Below are positions 46,937-55,526 of a DNA stretch of 64,000 bases, one piece after another. Position 1 is the stretch's first letter. Every line of letters starts with the position of its first letter. Position numbers and translations under genes: made by a program. The notes under the pieces were generated by a model. That model searched no databases. It was not told the DNA's origin and saw only the letters and a list, made by a program, of their open reading frames with translations. Source of the stretch: Rhizobium giardinii bv. giardinii H152 (GTDB lineage Bacteria; Pseudomonadota; Alphaproteobacteria; Rhizobiales; Rhizobiaceae); the NCBI RefSeq assembly GCF_000379605.1, contig NZ_KB902713.1, positions 186,367 to 250,366 on the forward strand, read 5' to 3'.

Positions 46937-47929
46937 GTGCAACGCTTTGTAAACAACCGCGACGAGGTCGTGGAAGATACCGTCAAGGGCTTTGTGAAGG
47001 CACATCGAGATATTGTGCGTCTTGCCGGAAATCCACGCGTGGTGACGGCGATCAAGAGGCCCAAGCAAGGAAAAGTGGGTGTCGTGACTGGAGGTGGCTC
47101 CGGACACGAGCCTGCTTTCATTGGCTATACGGGCCGCAACATGCTCGATGCAGTCGCCGTCGGCGAGCTATTTTCGTCGCCAACGGCCAAGAGCTTTCAT
47201 GATGCCATACGCGAAGCCAATGGTGGAAAAGGGGTCGTTGTCCTCTACGGAAATTATGCCGGAGACAACATGAACGTGAAGATGGCGATGAAGCTCGCCG
47301 CAAAGGACGGCATCGAGGTTGCCACGGTCGTTGCAAACGACGACGTATGCTCCGCCCCCGCAGAGGAGCAGGCGAAGCGCCGAGGCGTTGCCGGAGAGAT
47401 CTTCATGTGGAAGGTCGGCGGAGCGAAAGCATCGACGGGCGCCAGCCTGTACGAGGTTCGTGACGCGGCGCAGAAGGCCATCGACAATTGCCGCTCGGTC
47501 GGTGTCGGCTTGGGACCGTGCACTCTTCCGGCGGTCGGGCATCCGAACTTCCAGATCGAGCCTGGTACGATTGAAGTTGGTATTGGGCATCACGGCGAGC
47601 CAGGCCTGCGAGTGGAGGCGCTCAAGAGCGCATCCGAGGTCGCCAGCGATATGTGCCAGATTGTGCTGGATGACCATGATCTCGGCTCCGGGGCAGAAGT
47701 CGCAGTGCTGATATCTGGCCTTGGGGCGACGCCACTGAACGAACTTTACATTCTCTTCGATACAATCGAGGAGGAGATTTCCCGCCGCGGCCTCAGGATC
47801 CATAAAGCGTATGTTGGTAACTACTTCACGTCTCTTGAGATGGTTGGAGCGACTTTGACGGTCATGGCGCTCGATGACGAACTCAAGGCGCTGCTGGACG
47901 TCGAGGTCCGCTGCGCTACAGCACTGTGA
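46937..47929 (+). CDS. dhaK: Dihydroxyacetone kinase-family subunit DhaK
   Basis: 330 aa, GTG start with GGAGGAGG just upstream. Substrate-binding fold: VVTGGGSGHEPAFIGYTG, LYGNYAGDNMN, ANDDVCSAP and the covalent-substrate His region IGHHGEPG. Binds a ketose or ketone-like substrate as a hemiaminal. DhaL follows 10 bp later. In other bacteria DhaK homologues of this type also act on erythrulose. Confidence 0.93.
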   Translation: MQRFVNNRDEVVEDTVKGFVKAHRDIVRLAGNPRVVTAIKRPKQGKVGVVTGGGSGHEPAFIGYTGRNMLDAVAVGELFSSPTAKSFHDAIREANGGKGVVVLYGNYAGDNMNVKMAMKLAAKDGIEVATVVANDDVCSAPAEEQAKRRGVAGEIFMWKVGGAKASTGASLYEVRDAAQKAIDNCRSVGVGLGPCTLPAVGHPNFQIEPGTIEVGIGHHGEPGLRVEALKSASEVASDMCQIVLDDHDLGSGAEVAVLISGLGATPLNELYILFDTIEEEISRRGLRIHKAYVGNYFTSLEMVGATLTVMALDDELKALLDVEVRCATAL

Positions 47930-47939
47930 GGAGGGCAAA

Positions 47940-48581
47940 ATGAAAACATTGAGAAACGCGGCAGCCGGCGACATCGTTCTCTCGATGGCGAGCGCGATCA
48001 TCGATAACCGTGGTTACCTCAGCGAAATCGACGGCAAGATCGGCGACGGCGACCACGGAATCAATATGGCGAAGGGCTTCGGCCTGGCGGCCGATCGGAT
48101 CCGCGGCAAGGAGTTATCGCTTGCGGAAGCGCTTGAGACGCTCGGAACAGTACTGATGACCGAGATCGGCGGATCTATGGGGCCGCTTTACGGCGTGATG
48201 TTCACCGAGTTTGCCCAGCAGATCGCTCATGTGGACCAGATCGACAACAAGACGTTCAGCCGAATGCTGCATGCTGGCCTGACGGGTATTCAGGAAATCG
48301 GTTCGGCCAAAACCGGCGACAAGACGTTGCTTGACACGTTGGTGCCAGCCGTCGAGGCTTTTGACGAAGCGATATCGCAAGGCAGATCCTTCAGAGAAGG
48401 ATTGGAACTCCTCGTCGCGGCAGCTGAGGCCGGCCGCGATTCGACGGTGAACCTGATTGCGCGGATCGGTCGAGCCAGCCGGCTCGGGGAAAGATCGCTT
48501 GGCGTCCTGGATGCTGGTGCGACGTCTTGCGCCCTCATCCTGAAGGAGTTGTCTCAGGGAACCCGTGATAGGCTTCGGTAG
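47940..48581 (+). CDS. dhaL: Dihydroxyacetone kinase-family subunit DhaL
   Basis: ATG 47940 with GAGGAGGG upstream, 213 aa. The nucleotide/Mg site is DGKIGDGDHGINMAKG, and the C-terminal helices include IGSAKTGDKTLLDTLVPA and GRASRLGERSLGVLDAGATS. It carries the nucleotide that phosphorylates the DhaK-bound substrate. No DhaM/PTS gene is in this window, so either ATP is used directly or DhaM is elsewhere. Confidence 0.93.
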   Translation: MKTLRNAAAGDIVLSMASAIIDNRGYLSEIDGKIGDGDHGINMAKGFGLAADRIRGKELSLAEALETLGTVLMTEIGGSMGPLYGVMFTEFAQQIAHVDQIDNKTFSRMLHAGLTGIQEIGSAKTGDKTLLDTLVPAVEAFDEAISQGRSFREGLELLVAAAEAGRDSTVNLIARIGRASRLGERSLGVLDAGATSCALILKELSQGTRDRLR

Positions 48582-48710
48582 TCTCACGGCTTCTTGGGCG
48601 TGATACAATCATCGCTTTACGCCACCGGACAGCGGTTGCACGACGAGCTCAGAGCATTGAGCGCAGCATCCAAGCTGCCCAAGGGCTCGTTTCGTAGGCA
48701 AGCCTGAAAC

Positions 48711-49243
48711 GCTTCGATCGTCTCTCCGATGGCGCCTCGATCCACATCGAAGACTTCGCGCAGGTTTTCGACGTTTAACCGGAAGACAAGTACAAACGTG
48801 CAAACTGTCGCAATATCGCCGCCTTTTTGGGCACCGAAGCAGGCGATGCGGGGGCCGCCGAGTTCATCCGACTGCTCACCTTCAACATGCTGATCGGTAA
48901 TGCCGACATGCATCTGAAAAATTGGTCGGTCATCTATCCCGACCGCCGAACCGCCCTGGCACCCGCATACGACTTTGTCGCCACCATTGCCTACATACCG
49001 ATGAACGAGCGGCCGTGAACGTCAGCCGGACGAAGCAGTTAGACGAACTCAATGGAGAGGAACTATCCCATTTGGCAGGCAAGGCGCGGATTCCGGAAAA
49101 GCCCGTCCTTAACACTGCCCGAGAGACCGTCCTTCCATCAACTGTGGCATCGCAAAAAAAACCTGCCTCTGTCCCGGGCCATGGTCGAATTGATCGATCG
49201 GCATGTGGACAAGGTGCCGATAGCCAGACGAGTGCGCCGATAG
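48711..49243 (+). pseudogene. hipA-family toxin kinase remnant (C-terminal part)
   Basis: Readable pieces of a HipA kinase: RFDRLSDGASIHIEDFAQVF followed by an in-frame TAA, then YKRANCRNIAAFLGTEAGDAG, FIRLLTFNMLIGNADMHLKN, and WSVIYPDRRTALAPAYDFVA (residues of the HipA catalytic loop). After a frameshift come ELSHLAGKARIPEKPVLNTA and, after another, KKNLPLSRAMVELIDRHV. The N-terminal half and hipB are missing. Non-functional. Confidence 0.82.
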
Positions 49244-49255
49244 CGCAGGCGCCCG

Positions 49256-49567
49256 CAGCGTTCGACTGCGCGATGCGGTTCCCAATAACTACCTCCCGCG
49301 ACTGGCGCGGCCGGTTTCGCCAGCTGTGCCTCGGCGTGTAACGAGAGCGATCGAATATATGCATGCCAATCTATCGGCACCTCGCCTTTGGGCTATCTGC
49401 GAACGATCCGCCTCGAAGCGGCCCGCAAGGCCTTGGTTGGAAAGGCCAGCTTTCCATCGATCTCGGACGTCGCCCGGAATGCCGGTTTCACGCATATGGG
49501 ACGGTTCGCGGCGGCATACTTTGAGGCCTACGGGAATACTCCGTCGGAAACGGCCAAGAAGCGCTGA
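49256..49567 (+). pseudogene. AraC-family regulator remnant (C-terminal DNA-binding part)
   Basis: Frames join to NNYLPRLARP, RRVTRAIEYMHANLSAP, then, after an internal loss of the first helix-turn-helix, LGYLRTIRLEAARKALVGKA, ISDVARNAGFTHMGRFAAAY and NTPSETAKKR. Frameshift and deletion make it inactive. It lies directly behind the hipA remnant, part of one eroded stretch. Confidence 0.8.
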
Positions 49568-49832
49568 GGTGGCGGTGCCCCCGTGAGATGCGGAACCATG
49601 GGTTGGTTAAGCTTTGCGAAGTGCTGCAGACTGGTTGACCAGCAAGACGCATGATTATGAAGGCGCCCCTCACTGCGCGCCTTTCCTTTTTGCGACATAG
49701 GTTACCGCTCCGTTCCTGCACTAAGACCAGGATAGAACGAACGGCATGCGGAGCCACGGCGGCGCCGCTCAATTGCCGCTATCGTCGCCTGCCCCGATTG
49801 ACTTCCCGATACGCTCGGCAAATCATGTGCCG

Positions 49833-50141
49833 ATGACCGCGACAACCGACCTCATCGCAGAACTGTTCCGAGCCGCGAACGAGGTTGGCATGCTGTCGCC
49901 TTTCGAGAAGCGGCGGTTGCTGGAGCGGGCCGTGGCGACGATCCGCGAAGGGCGTGATCGGGTCGGCATTCGGCCGAGCCGCACGGCGCCGGACAAGGTG
50001 ATCGACATTCAGACGGTTGCTGCGTCGTGTGCGTCGGCGCCCGATGTGTTGGTCTCACATGCCATGCTGGAGGCGGCCGACATGATCCGGACGCTGAAGA
50101 TCGTGCTGGATGCAAAAGCGGACGCGTTGCGGGACGAATGA
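49833..50141 (+). CDS. Conserved hypothetical small protein
   Basis: 102 aa from ATG 49833; the frame is open from 49746. Helical, no membrane segment, with LIAELFRAANEVGMLSPFEK and LLERAVATIREGRDRVGIRP. Family not recognised. Codon use is in line with neighbours. The stretch 49568-49832 before it shows no gene. Confidence 0.6.
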   Translation: MTATTDLIAELFRAANEVGMLSPFEKRRLLERAVATIREGRDRVGIRPSRTAPDKVIDIQTVAASCASAPDVLVSHAMLEAADMIRTLKIVLDAKADALRDE

Positions 50142-50227
50142 ACCCGCGGGGGCCGAATCCGGCCCGCTACGCCGCCCGCCGGAGCTTGACCGACTGTAAG
50201 ATGATAGGGGTTCGCGGGCTTACGCCA

Positions 50228-50803
50228 TCAGTCTTCCGTTTGCTTGACTTGCTGCAATTCTGCAGTCGCTATAAGCCTGCCCACGTATTCCTCAAAACGA
50301 AGGTCAAACGAACCATACTCGCCAGCTGCCAACGAGTTCTTCCAATATGATCTGAATGATGGCTTACGGATAAACGAGATAAGGAAGCGCTCCCATCCTG
50401 GCCACTGATTGTTCGCAATGTCTGCGGTTAATTCTCGATCCAACCAGGCCTGCTCACACATTGATCCGACCATGTCGTAAAAGATGTTGCGCCTAATCTG
50501 ATCATCGGCGCTCAAATCGGTTCTTTCCGGTGTTAACGGCGCGACCCCAAGGTGGGGGTAATCAAGCAGTAGCTCAAGAAAGTGACTGTAGTCATCTGCC
50601 AGCGTCGAATATGACCGGTTGTGCGCCTCTATCTCTAGGCGCTTTATACTCTCTCGACGCTCGCGTGCTTCTTTCCAACGTTCTCGAAGCCAATCGATGG
50701 CCTTCCACAAGACGGCTCCAAACCCGAGCAAGAACGCGCTGCTGAATATGACTTTGCTCAGCTCCAACCAAGTGACACCAGCGAAAAAATCAACCACCGA
50801 CAT
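50228..50803 (-). CDS. Hypothetical membrane-anchored protein
   Basis: ATG 50803 follows GGGGGAG and gives 191 aa; the frame runs upstream to 51055. One membrane segment near residues 12-35 (WLELSKVIFSSAFLLGFGAV) is followed by a basic coiled-coil-like region (ERWKEARERRESIKRLEIEA) and a cytoplasmic helical domain. Family not recognised. Confidence 0.65.
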   Translation of the reverse strand: MSVVDFFAGVTWLELSKVIFSSAFLLGFGAVLWKAIDWLRERWKEARERRESIKRLEIEAHNRSYSTLADDYSHFLELLLDYPHLGVAPLTPERTDLSADDQIRRNIFYDMVGSMCEQAWLDRELTADIANNQWPGWERFLISFIRKPSFRSYWKNSLAAGEYGSFDLRFEEYVGRLIATAELQQVKQTED

Positions 50804-50901
50804 CGGCTCCCCCGGACCGGCACACACTAGACGGTACAAGGATGCGGCACATTCACGACTCCGTCTATTTAGCCAATTGATGGAATTGACGACATGGGCC
50901 G

Positions 50902-51045
50902 TTATCCCTTTACATCTGCGTCTGCTGCCTTTGCCGCACGCACGAACTTCCGCGCCGCAGTATACTTGGCGCCGCTCTTCTCCTCGAATGCCCGTTGGGC
51001 AGTTTGCGCCTTGACGGCGAGCGGTTGCCGGTCGAGTTCGACCAT
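50902..51045 (-). CDS. Possible 47-aa basic peptide
   Basis: Small ORF reading MVELDRQPLAVKAQTAQRAF, then a Lys/Ala-rich end. It overlaps in another frame the unsupported upstream extension of the gene at 50228-50803. The composition is protein-like but no ribosome-binding site is convincing, so it may be a relic. Confidence 0.3.
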   Translation of the reverse strand: MVELDRQPLAVKAQTAQRAFEEKSGAKYTAARKFVRAAKAADADVKG

Positions 51046-51109
51046 GCTCGCTCATAGGGTTCCTTTTTGCCAGCTTACCAGAATCGCGGAATCCGGCCTT
51101 CCCTCTCCA

Positions 51110-51222
51110 AGCCCGATACGTTTTACTTGATTGACGGCTCCCCCTCTGGGCAGCTGTTTCCCCGCACCCGCGTTGCCAATTGCGGGATGCTATTTGCCCC
51201 GCCTCACCCGGCGGGGTTTTTC
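51110..51222 (+). ncRNA. Candidate small RNA with intrinsic terminator
   Basis: No coding frame fits. Hairpin CCCGC...GCGGG (around 51168-51186) is followed by a strong terminator CCCCGCC (51197-51203), 6 nt, GGCGGGG (51210-51216) and TTTTT. No upstream gene on the plus strand explains the terminator. A TTGACG-like -35 lies near 51130. The rest of 51056-51584 holds nothing recognisable. Confidence 0.4.
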
Positions 51223-51584
51223 GTGGCAGCCGTCGCTTATCCGTGGCCTTGACCGGCGCCCGAGCACGCCGCCGAGATCGATGAAAGACCGCACGACATA
51301 ATACGCGGCCGTGGCAAAATGCGGATATTGCTGAAGGAGCTGGACGGCTGGCCGGCGTCGCCCGGAAAGGCCGGCCTGTGAATTAGCGATAATGAGCTTT
51401 GCGATGTTGAACGGCTCCCGGAACATTCATCCCAGAATTTGGTTTAGGTTGTGATCGCGGCCCTTACGCTCGCTTGTAATCAGCACCGGTCACTCCTCGA
51501 GAAATCGCTTTCCTTGGCACGGGGGTCTTTTCGAGGATGTTGCAGAAAGGCCGCCAAAAACGGATGAACCGGAGGGCGAGTAAT

Positions 51585-51863
51585 ATGAAAAAGTTAATTT
51601 CAGGCTGCGCCATCCTACTCACACTAACGGCTTGTGTAGGAGCATACGACGCGGGGCCAGTTCGACCTATACCCGGAAGTATCACCTATGGTGGCCATCA
51701 ACCGCGCACGAAATTGACGAAAGCGCCAATTGGCAGCACGTTCACTAACCAGATCATCGACGAATACGGCATGATGGCCATTGAGACTTACAGGATAGAG
51801 CCGGACCGCTCACTCACGCTTATCCGGCGCGATCGTAAGTGGGACTTTTTTGACTTCGATTGA
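51585..51863 (+). CDS. Small lipoprotein
   Basis: 92 aa, ATG 51585 with GGAGGG upstream. Signal peptide with lipobox LTAC (MKKLISGCAILLTLTACVGA), then a small mature domain with IIDEYGMMAIETYRIEPDRS. Likely outer-membrane lipoprotein, function unknown. Confidence 0.75.
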   Translation: MKKLISGCAILLTLTACVGAYDAGPVRPIPGSITYGGHQPRTKLTKAPIGSTFTNQIIDEYGMMAIETYRIEPDRSLTLIRRDRKWDFFDFD

Positions 51864-51957
51864 AAATCCGCCACAGGATTGCGTTGAGCAGCAGCCAAGC
51901 GGGTTAACGAGCGAGCCGAGCTCGAAGGCTTGAAACTCTCCCGACGTCAGAGGTCGC

Positions 51958-52506
51958 TCACTCGTTCGCAATCAACGTGCGTATGGTTGCGATTGGTAGG
52001 AAAAGGCGCATGTCGTTCGAGAGGAATGGTAAGAACCCGTACTCGAGATAGAGCGCGCGCCGTTTCGGCGTGCGTTCAGGATTGCCGCAGTCAAGGACAT
52101 CAAGGACTACGACCGCCACGCCGACATTTTCGGCAACACGCGCTATCCGGGTCAGGCAATCGACAAGAAGGTCGCCGCCGTCTCCGCCTCCCATGAAATT
52201 TTCGTCCCGTCCGATCATCGAAATGTAAATCGCCGGTATGGAGCCGTGTCCTGGCCTATTGCGCGCGAACTTTTCGGGAAGTTCCGAATAGTCGATCGAA
52301 TGGGTGTTCAGCGCATAGAAACCGATGACACGCCCGTCTTCGTCAGTCATAACGAAAACGCGGAGATTGTCGGCCTTTGAGAGCTTGTTTGCAGTCTTCC
52401 TGAAAAAGTTGTCTACCTGTTCAACGCCGCATGAAAAAGCCGCCCGATCATGCTTGGCTGGATCGAGCGGCTCTATCATGAGTTTCGGAACTGCTGCCTG
52501 CGACAT
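51958..52506 (-). CDS. GNAT acetyltransferase toxin (TacT-like)
   Basis: 182 aa GNAT enzyme of the type II toxin class that acetylates charged tRNAs. Features: FSCGVEQVDNFFRKTANKLS, VIGFYALNTHSIDY, PAIYISMIGRDENFMGGGDG and GDLLVDCLTRIARVAENVGV. It lies directly behind and just touching the antitoxin gene, the usual antitoxin-first arrangement. Confidence 0.88.
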   Translation of the reverse strand: MSQAAVPKLMIEPLDPAKHDRAAFSCGVEQVDNFFRKTANKLSKADNLRVFVMTDEDGRVIGFYALNTHSIDYSELPEKFARNRPGHGSIPAIYISMIGRDENFMGGGDGGDLLVDCLTRIARVAENVGVAVVVLDVLDCGNPERTPKRRALYLEYGFLPFLSNDMRLFLPIATIRTLIANE

Positions 52507-52814
52507 TACTTCGAAACGACCGTTTCGCGGTGCCGCTTGAATGCATCCTTCAATCGAGCGTTCGGTACCGGCGGATTATCAAGAGCCCCAAAAAACGCTT
52601 CATGATCGACCGCCACAAGGCGCGTGCGTTCATGTGCGGCAATCGTCTCCATTGCCGACTGGTAAGCTGCAGTCATCGCGAACGACGTGTCATCAACGCC
52701 GGCCAATGCCGCTGCCCTTTGAATGGTCTTCTTGATGTGCGCCTTCGTACGGAAATTCATCCGAGCATCATTGGGCTCATCGACTGTCGCAGTAGCATCG
52801 TGGAAAGCACGCAT
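52506..52814 (-). CDS. DUF1778 antitoxin (TacA-like)
   Basis: 102 aa. Ribbon-helix-helix-type N-terminus (ARMNFRTKAHIKKTIQRAAA, FAMTAAYQSAMETI) and a C-terminal toxin-neutralising tail around FFGALDNPPVPNARLKDAF. AAAGGAGG precedes the ATG. Forms a pair with the GNAT gene and should repress their promoter at 52833-52870. Confidence 0.88.
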   Translation of the reverse strand: MRAFHDATATVDEPNDARMNFRTKAHIKKTIQRAAALAGVDDTSFAMTAAYQSAMETIAAHERTRLVAVDHEAFFGALDNPPVPNARLKDAFKRHRETVVSK

Positions 52815-52832
52815 AGACGCCTCCTTTCAGCG

Positions 52833-52870
52833 CATAATCCCCTTCCAAGGCGTACGCTCAATCGGCGTAC
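52833..52870 (-). promoter_or_regulatory. Toxin-antitoxin promoter with repeated operator
   Basis: Leftward -35 TTGAGC (52861-52856) and -10 ATTATG (52838-52833), 17 bp apart. Two direct copies of GGCGTAC (52849-52855 and 52864-52870) overlap or flank the -35 and are natural sites for the DUF1778 antitoxin. Confidence 0.65.
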
Positions 52871-52984
52871 ATGTCAACGCGGTAGCACCGGAAGCTTATT
52901 CCCACCATTGATCTGCATTGCACCATATTTGCTTTCCTTCCGATCGAAATTTGAGCATAGTGCCCACAGCTGATGCACATGGCG

Positions 52985-53084
52985 GATTTCCTCCCAGTGC
53001 CGCCGCAGCAGCTGTTCCCCTCTGGAGGTTTAAATTACCTTCATACCTATAGGGCCCGAGTTTTCTCGTGGCCCTCTTTTTTGT
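52985..53084 (+). ncRNA. Candidate small RNA with hairpin and strong terminator
   Basis: No coding frame. A short CCTCTGGAGG hairpin is followed by an unpaired A/T-rich stretch and a long terminator hairpin AGGGCC-CGAG-TTTT-CTCG-T-GGCCCT (53051-53075), ending in TTTTTT. The layout of two hairpins in about 90 nt resembles short Hfq-dependent alphaproteobacterial sRNAs. No plus-strand gene lies upstream that would need this terminator. Confidence 0.5.
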
Positions 53085-53147
53085 CCTGATTTTTCGTTTG
53101 TCGATGCGACGACCATCACGTTCGCGTCGCCGGCGGCCTCACCGCGC

Positions 53148-53420
53148 TCAGGACATCAGCTCGACACGCTCGATCGTTTGGGTCAGCCGCTCTCGCATCC
53201 TCCGGTGGTTCAGGACAGTCACGACGTCGGAGAGGCTCGGATCCTTCAATCCGACTTTGTAGATCGCAATCCCGGCTTCGACACTCGCGTCCATGGCCTT
53301 GAGCCCCGCGATATGCTGGGAGGCCTCCTGACGGGCGAGCCACGACATCTCCGTGAACGCCAGGATCTCGTCTGTTCCCGGAACGACCTGATAGGCAAAT
53401 ATCGCTTTCGCATCGTGCAT
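53148..53420 (-). CDS. Conserved hypothetical small protein
   Basis: 90 aa, GGGAGG directly upstream of ATG 53420. MHDAKAIFAYQVVPGTDEIL, then a helical second half with RERLTQTIERVELMS. No domain recognised. The 350 bp between it and the ParB-like gene is a GC-rich leader without coding content. Confidence 0.6.
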   Translation of the reverse strand: MHDAKAIFAYQVVPGTDEILAFTEMSWLARQEASQHIAGLKAMDASVEAGIAIYKVGLKDPSLSDVVTVLNHRRMRERLTQTIERVELMS

Positions 53421-53771
53421 CGGAACCTCCCTGAGCTGCGACAGCTACGGCGCCTTTCCGGTTGCTGTGAACTATCAAAAGTGTGAGCGGCAGCGTCCCG
53501 CAGGAGGGAGGACAAATAGAAGGAAGAGGGAAAAAGAAACCGGTCGCAGACCGGTCCGACCGTCGTCGCTTGCGCTCAACCGCCGCCTCCGCATCCCGGC
53601 CCCTCGACCTGCGCACGGCTGTCCAGCCCCGCTTGCCCTTCGCAGCAGGGACGCTCGGCCGCAGTTGCGCCGGCCAGCCCGCCCTGCGGTCCGGGAGGTG
53701 TCTTCGAAAGAAATGAAGACAGGAAGGACCGGCAAGAGAGCCGCGTCCCGCATCCCGGAGAAGGAAATCCC
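53421..53771. other. Long GC-rich leader upstream of the ParB-like gene
   Basis: No gene recognised. Contains a short hairpin-rich sequence and, at its end, the GAGAAGGAA ribosome-binding site of the next gene. Long GC-rich leaders recur before most genes of this block. Confidence 0.45.
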
Positions 53772-55526
53772 ATGCACATTATGAAGGTCGATCCGCGCTC
53801 GTTGAAGGACAACCCGGACAACACCCGCCAGTCCAAATCCACTCCCCAAGCCGATGCCCTGTTGCTCGCCACGATCAAAGCCGTCGGCATCATCCAGCCG
53901 CCTGTCATCTTTCCGGAGGTCGGTGGCGGGAACAGCTACGTCGTCGAAGCTGGCCATCGGCGCACCCGCATGGCGATCGCCGCAGGCCTCGAAGAGATCG
54001 AGGTTCTCGTCGTCGAAGCCGCCAACGACAATGGCGCCATGCGGTCGATGGTCGAGAACATCGCCAGGGAGCCGCTCAACCCCGTCGACCAGTGGCGTGG
54101 GATCGAACGCCTGATCGCACTCGATTGGACCGAGGAAGCAATTGCCGTCGCGCTTGCCCTGCCCGTCCGGCAGATCCGCAAGTTGCGCCTGCTCGCCAAC
54201 GTCTTGCCCGCAATGCTCGACCAGATGGCGCTCGGCGACATGCCGAATGAGCAGCAGCTTCGAACGATCGCGGCGGCGCACCTCGATGAGCAGAGGGAAG
54301 TCTGGAAGGCGCAAAAGCCGAAGAAGGGCCAGCCTGCCACGTGGTTCCAGATCGCCAACGCGCTCAGCAAAACCCGCATGTATGCAAAGGATGCGAGCTT
54401 CGGCGACGATCTCAGGGAAGCCTACGGCATCGAATGGATCGAGGATCTGTTTGCCCCCGCCAATGAGGACAGCCGCTATACCGCCAACGTCGAAGCCTAT
54501 CTCGGCGCCCAGCAGGAATGGATGACGAACAATCTGCCGAAGAAGGGCGTGATCGCCGAGGTTACGCAATGGGGCGAGGCGAAGCTCCCGCAGAAGGCAA
54601 GTCGCGTCTACGGCAAGCCAAGCAAGGGCGACCACACCGCCATGTATCTGGATCGGAACGGCAAGGTTCAGACCGTGCACTACCGGATGCCGGAGGAAAA
54701 GAAGACCGGGGACAAGGGAGCGCTCGTTGGGCCTGGTGCCACCGCTGGCGACGATGTGACCGACGCGCCGAAGCAGCGACCGGATGTCACGCAAAAGGGT
54801 CACGACATGATCGGAGACCTCAGGACCGACGCGCTGCATGAGGCGCTCGTCCGCGCACCGATAGAGGACGATACGTTGACGGCGCTCCTCGTGCTTGCCT
54901 TTGCCGGTCTGAACGTCCGGGTCGACTCCGGGGTAAACGACACCGTCTTCGGTCCGAAGCGGTTTGCGCGCCATGCGGCTCGACTGCTTGGCGGCGATGG
55001 CAAGCTGTCCTTCGACATGGACACATTGCGGGTTGCCGCCCGCTCGATGCTGGTCGATGTGCTCTCTTGCCGCCGCGGCATGTCGAACAGCGGGATCGTC
55101 TCGCGCATCGCCGGCGAGGCCATCGGTGCGGATGGATATCTCCCGAACATGGGCACGGAGGACTTCCTGCTTTGCCTGTCGCGGCAGGCGCTTGAGGCGT
55201 CGTGCAAGGATACGGCGGTTCTGCCGCGCCCAAAGGTCCGCGAGACCCGCGCCGCCCTCGTCGAGCACTTCAAGGAAGGGCACTTTGTCCATCCGGCAGC
55301 CCTGTTCGCTCCCGATCCAACGGAACTTACCGGACTGCTCAAGCAAGGTGAGATCGTCGAAGAGGACGAGACCGACACCTCCGAAGAAGCGACGGATGGC
55401 CTTGAAGACGAGCTTGCAGGCGTCAGGGTTACCGGCGATGCGGGCGATCTCGACGTCGCCGATCCGCAGGCCCGTGACCACGCTGCCGACGAGGACGACG
55501 CCGCCTACGGGATTGCGGCCGAATAG
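53772..55526 (+). CDS. ParB/RepB-domain plasmid accessory protein
   Basis: 584 aa. N-terminal ParB-like nuclease/CTPase domain (about 1-110): VDPRSLKDNPDNTRQS, GIIQPPVIFP, VEAGHRRTRMAIAAGLEEI, MVENIAREPLNPVDQWRGI; helix-turn-helix region LDWTEEAIAVALALPVRQIR. The long C-terminal part is specific to large plasmid accessory ParB-like proteins, and ends in an acidic tail. It is not a RepABC-type RepB, as no RepA/RepC gene is nearby; a role in plasmid transfer or stability is more likely than in main partition. Confidence 0.9.
   Translation: MHIMKVDPRSLKDNPDNTRQSKSTPQADALLLATIKAVGIIQPPVIFPEVGGGNSYVVEAGHRRTRMAIAAGLEEIEVLVVEAANDNGAMRSMVENIAREPLNPVDQWRGIERLIALDWTEEAIAVALALPVRQIRKLRLLANVLPAMLDQMALGDMPNEQQLRTIAAAHLDEQREVWKAQKPKKGQPATWFQIANALSKTRMYAKDASFGDDLREAYGIEWIEDLFAPANEDSRYTANVEAYLGAQQEWMTNNLPKKGVIAEVTQWGEAKLPQKASRVYGKPSKGDHTAMYLDRNGKVQTVHYRMPEEKKTGDKGALVGPGATAGDDVTDAPKQRPDVTQKGHDMIGDLRTDALHEALVRAPIEDDTLTALLVLAFAGLNVRVDSGVNDTVFGPKRFARHAARLLGGDGKLSFDMDTLRVAARSMLVDVLSCRRGMSNSGIVSRIAGEAIGADGYLPNMGTEDFLLCLSRQALEASCKDTAVLPRPKVRETRAALVEHFKEGHFVHPAALFAPDPTELTGLLKQGEIVEEDETDTSEEATDGLEDELAGVRVTGDAGDLDVADPQARDHAADEDDAAYGIAAE

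Noticed and set aside
53772..55526. RepB of a repABC replication unit
   Set aside because: The protein is much longer than RepB, and no RepA or RepC gene or intergenic antisense RNA layout is present; treated as an accessory ParB-like protein.
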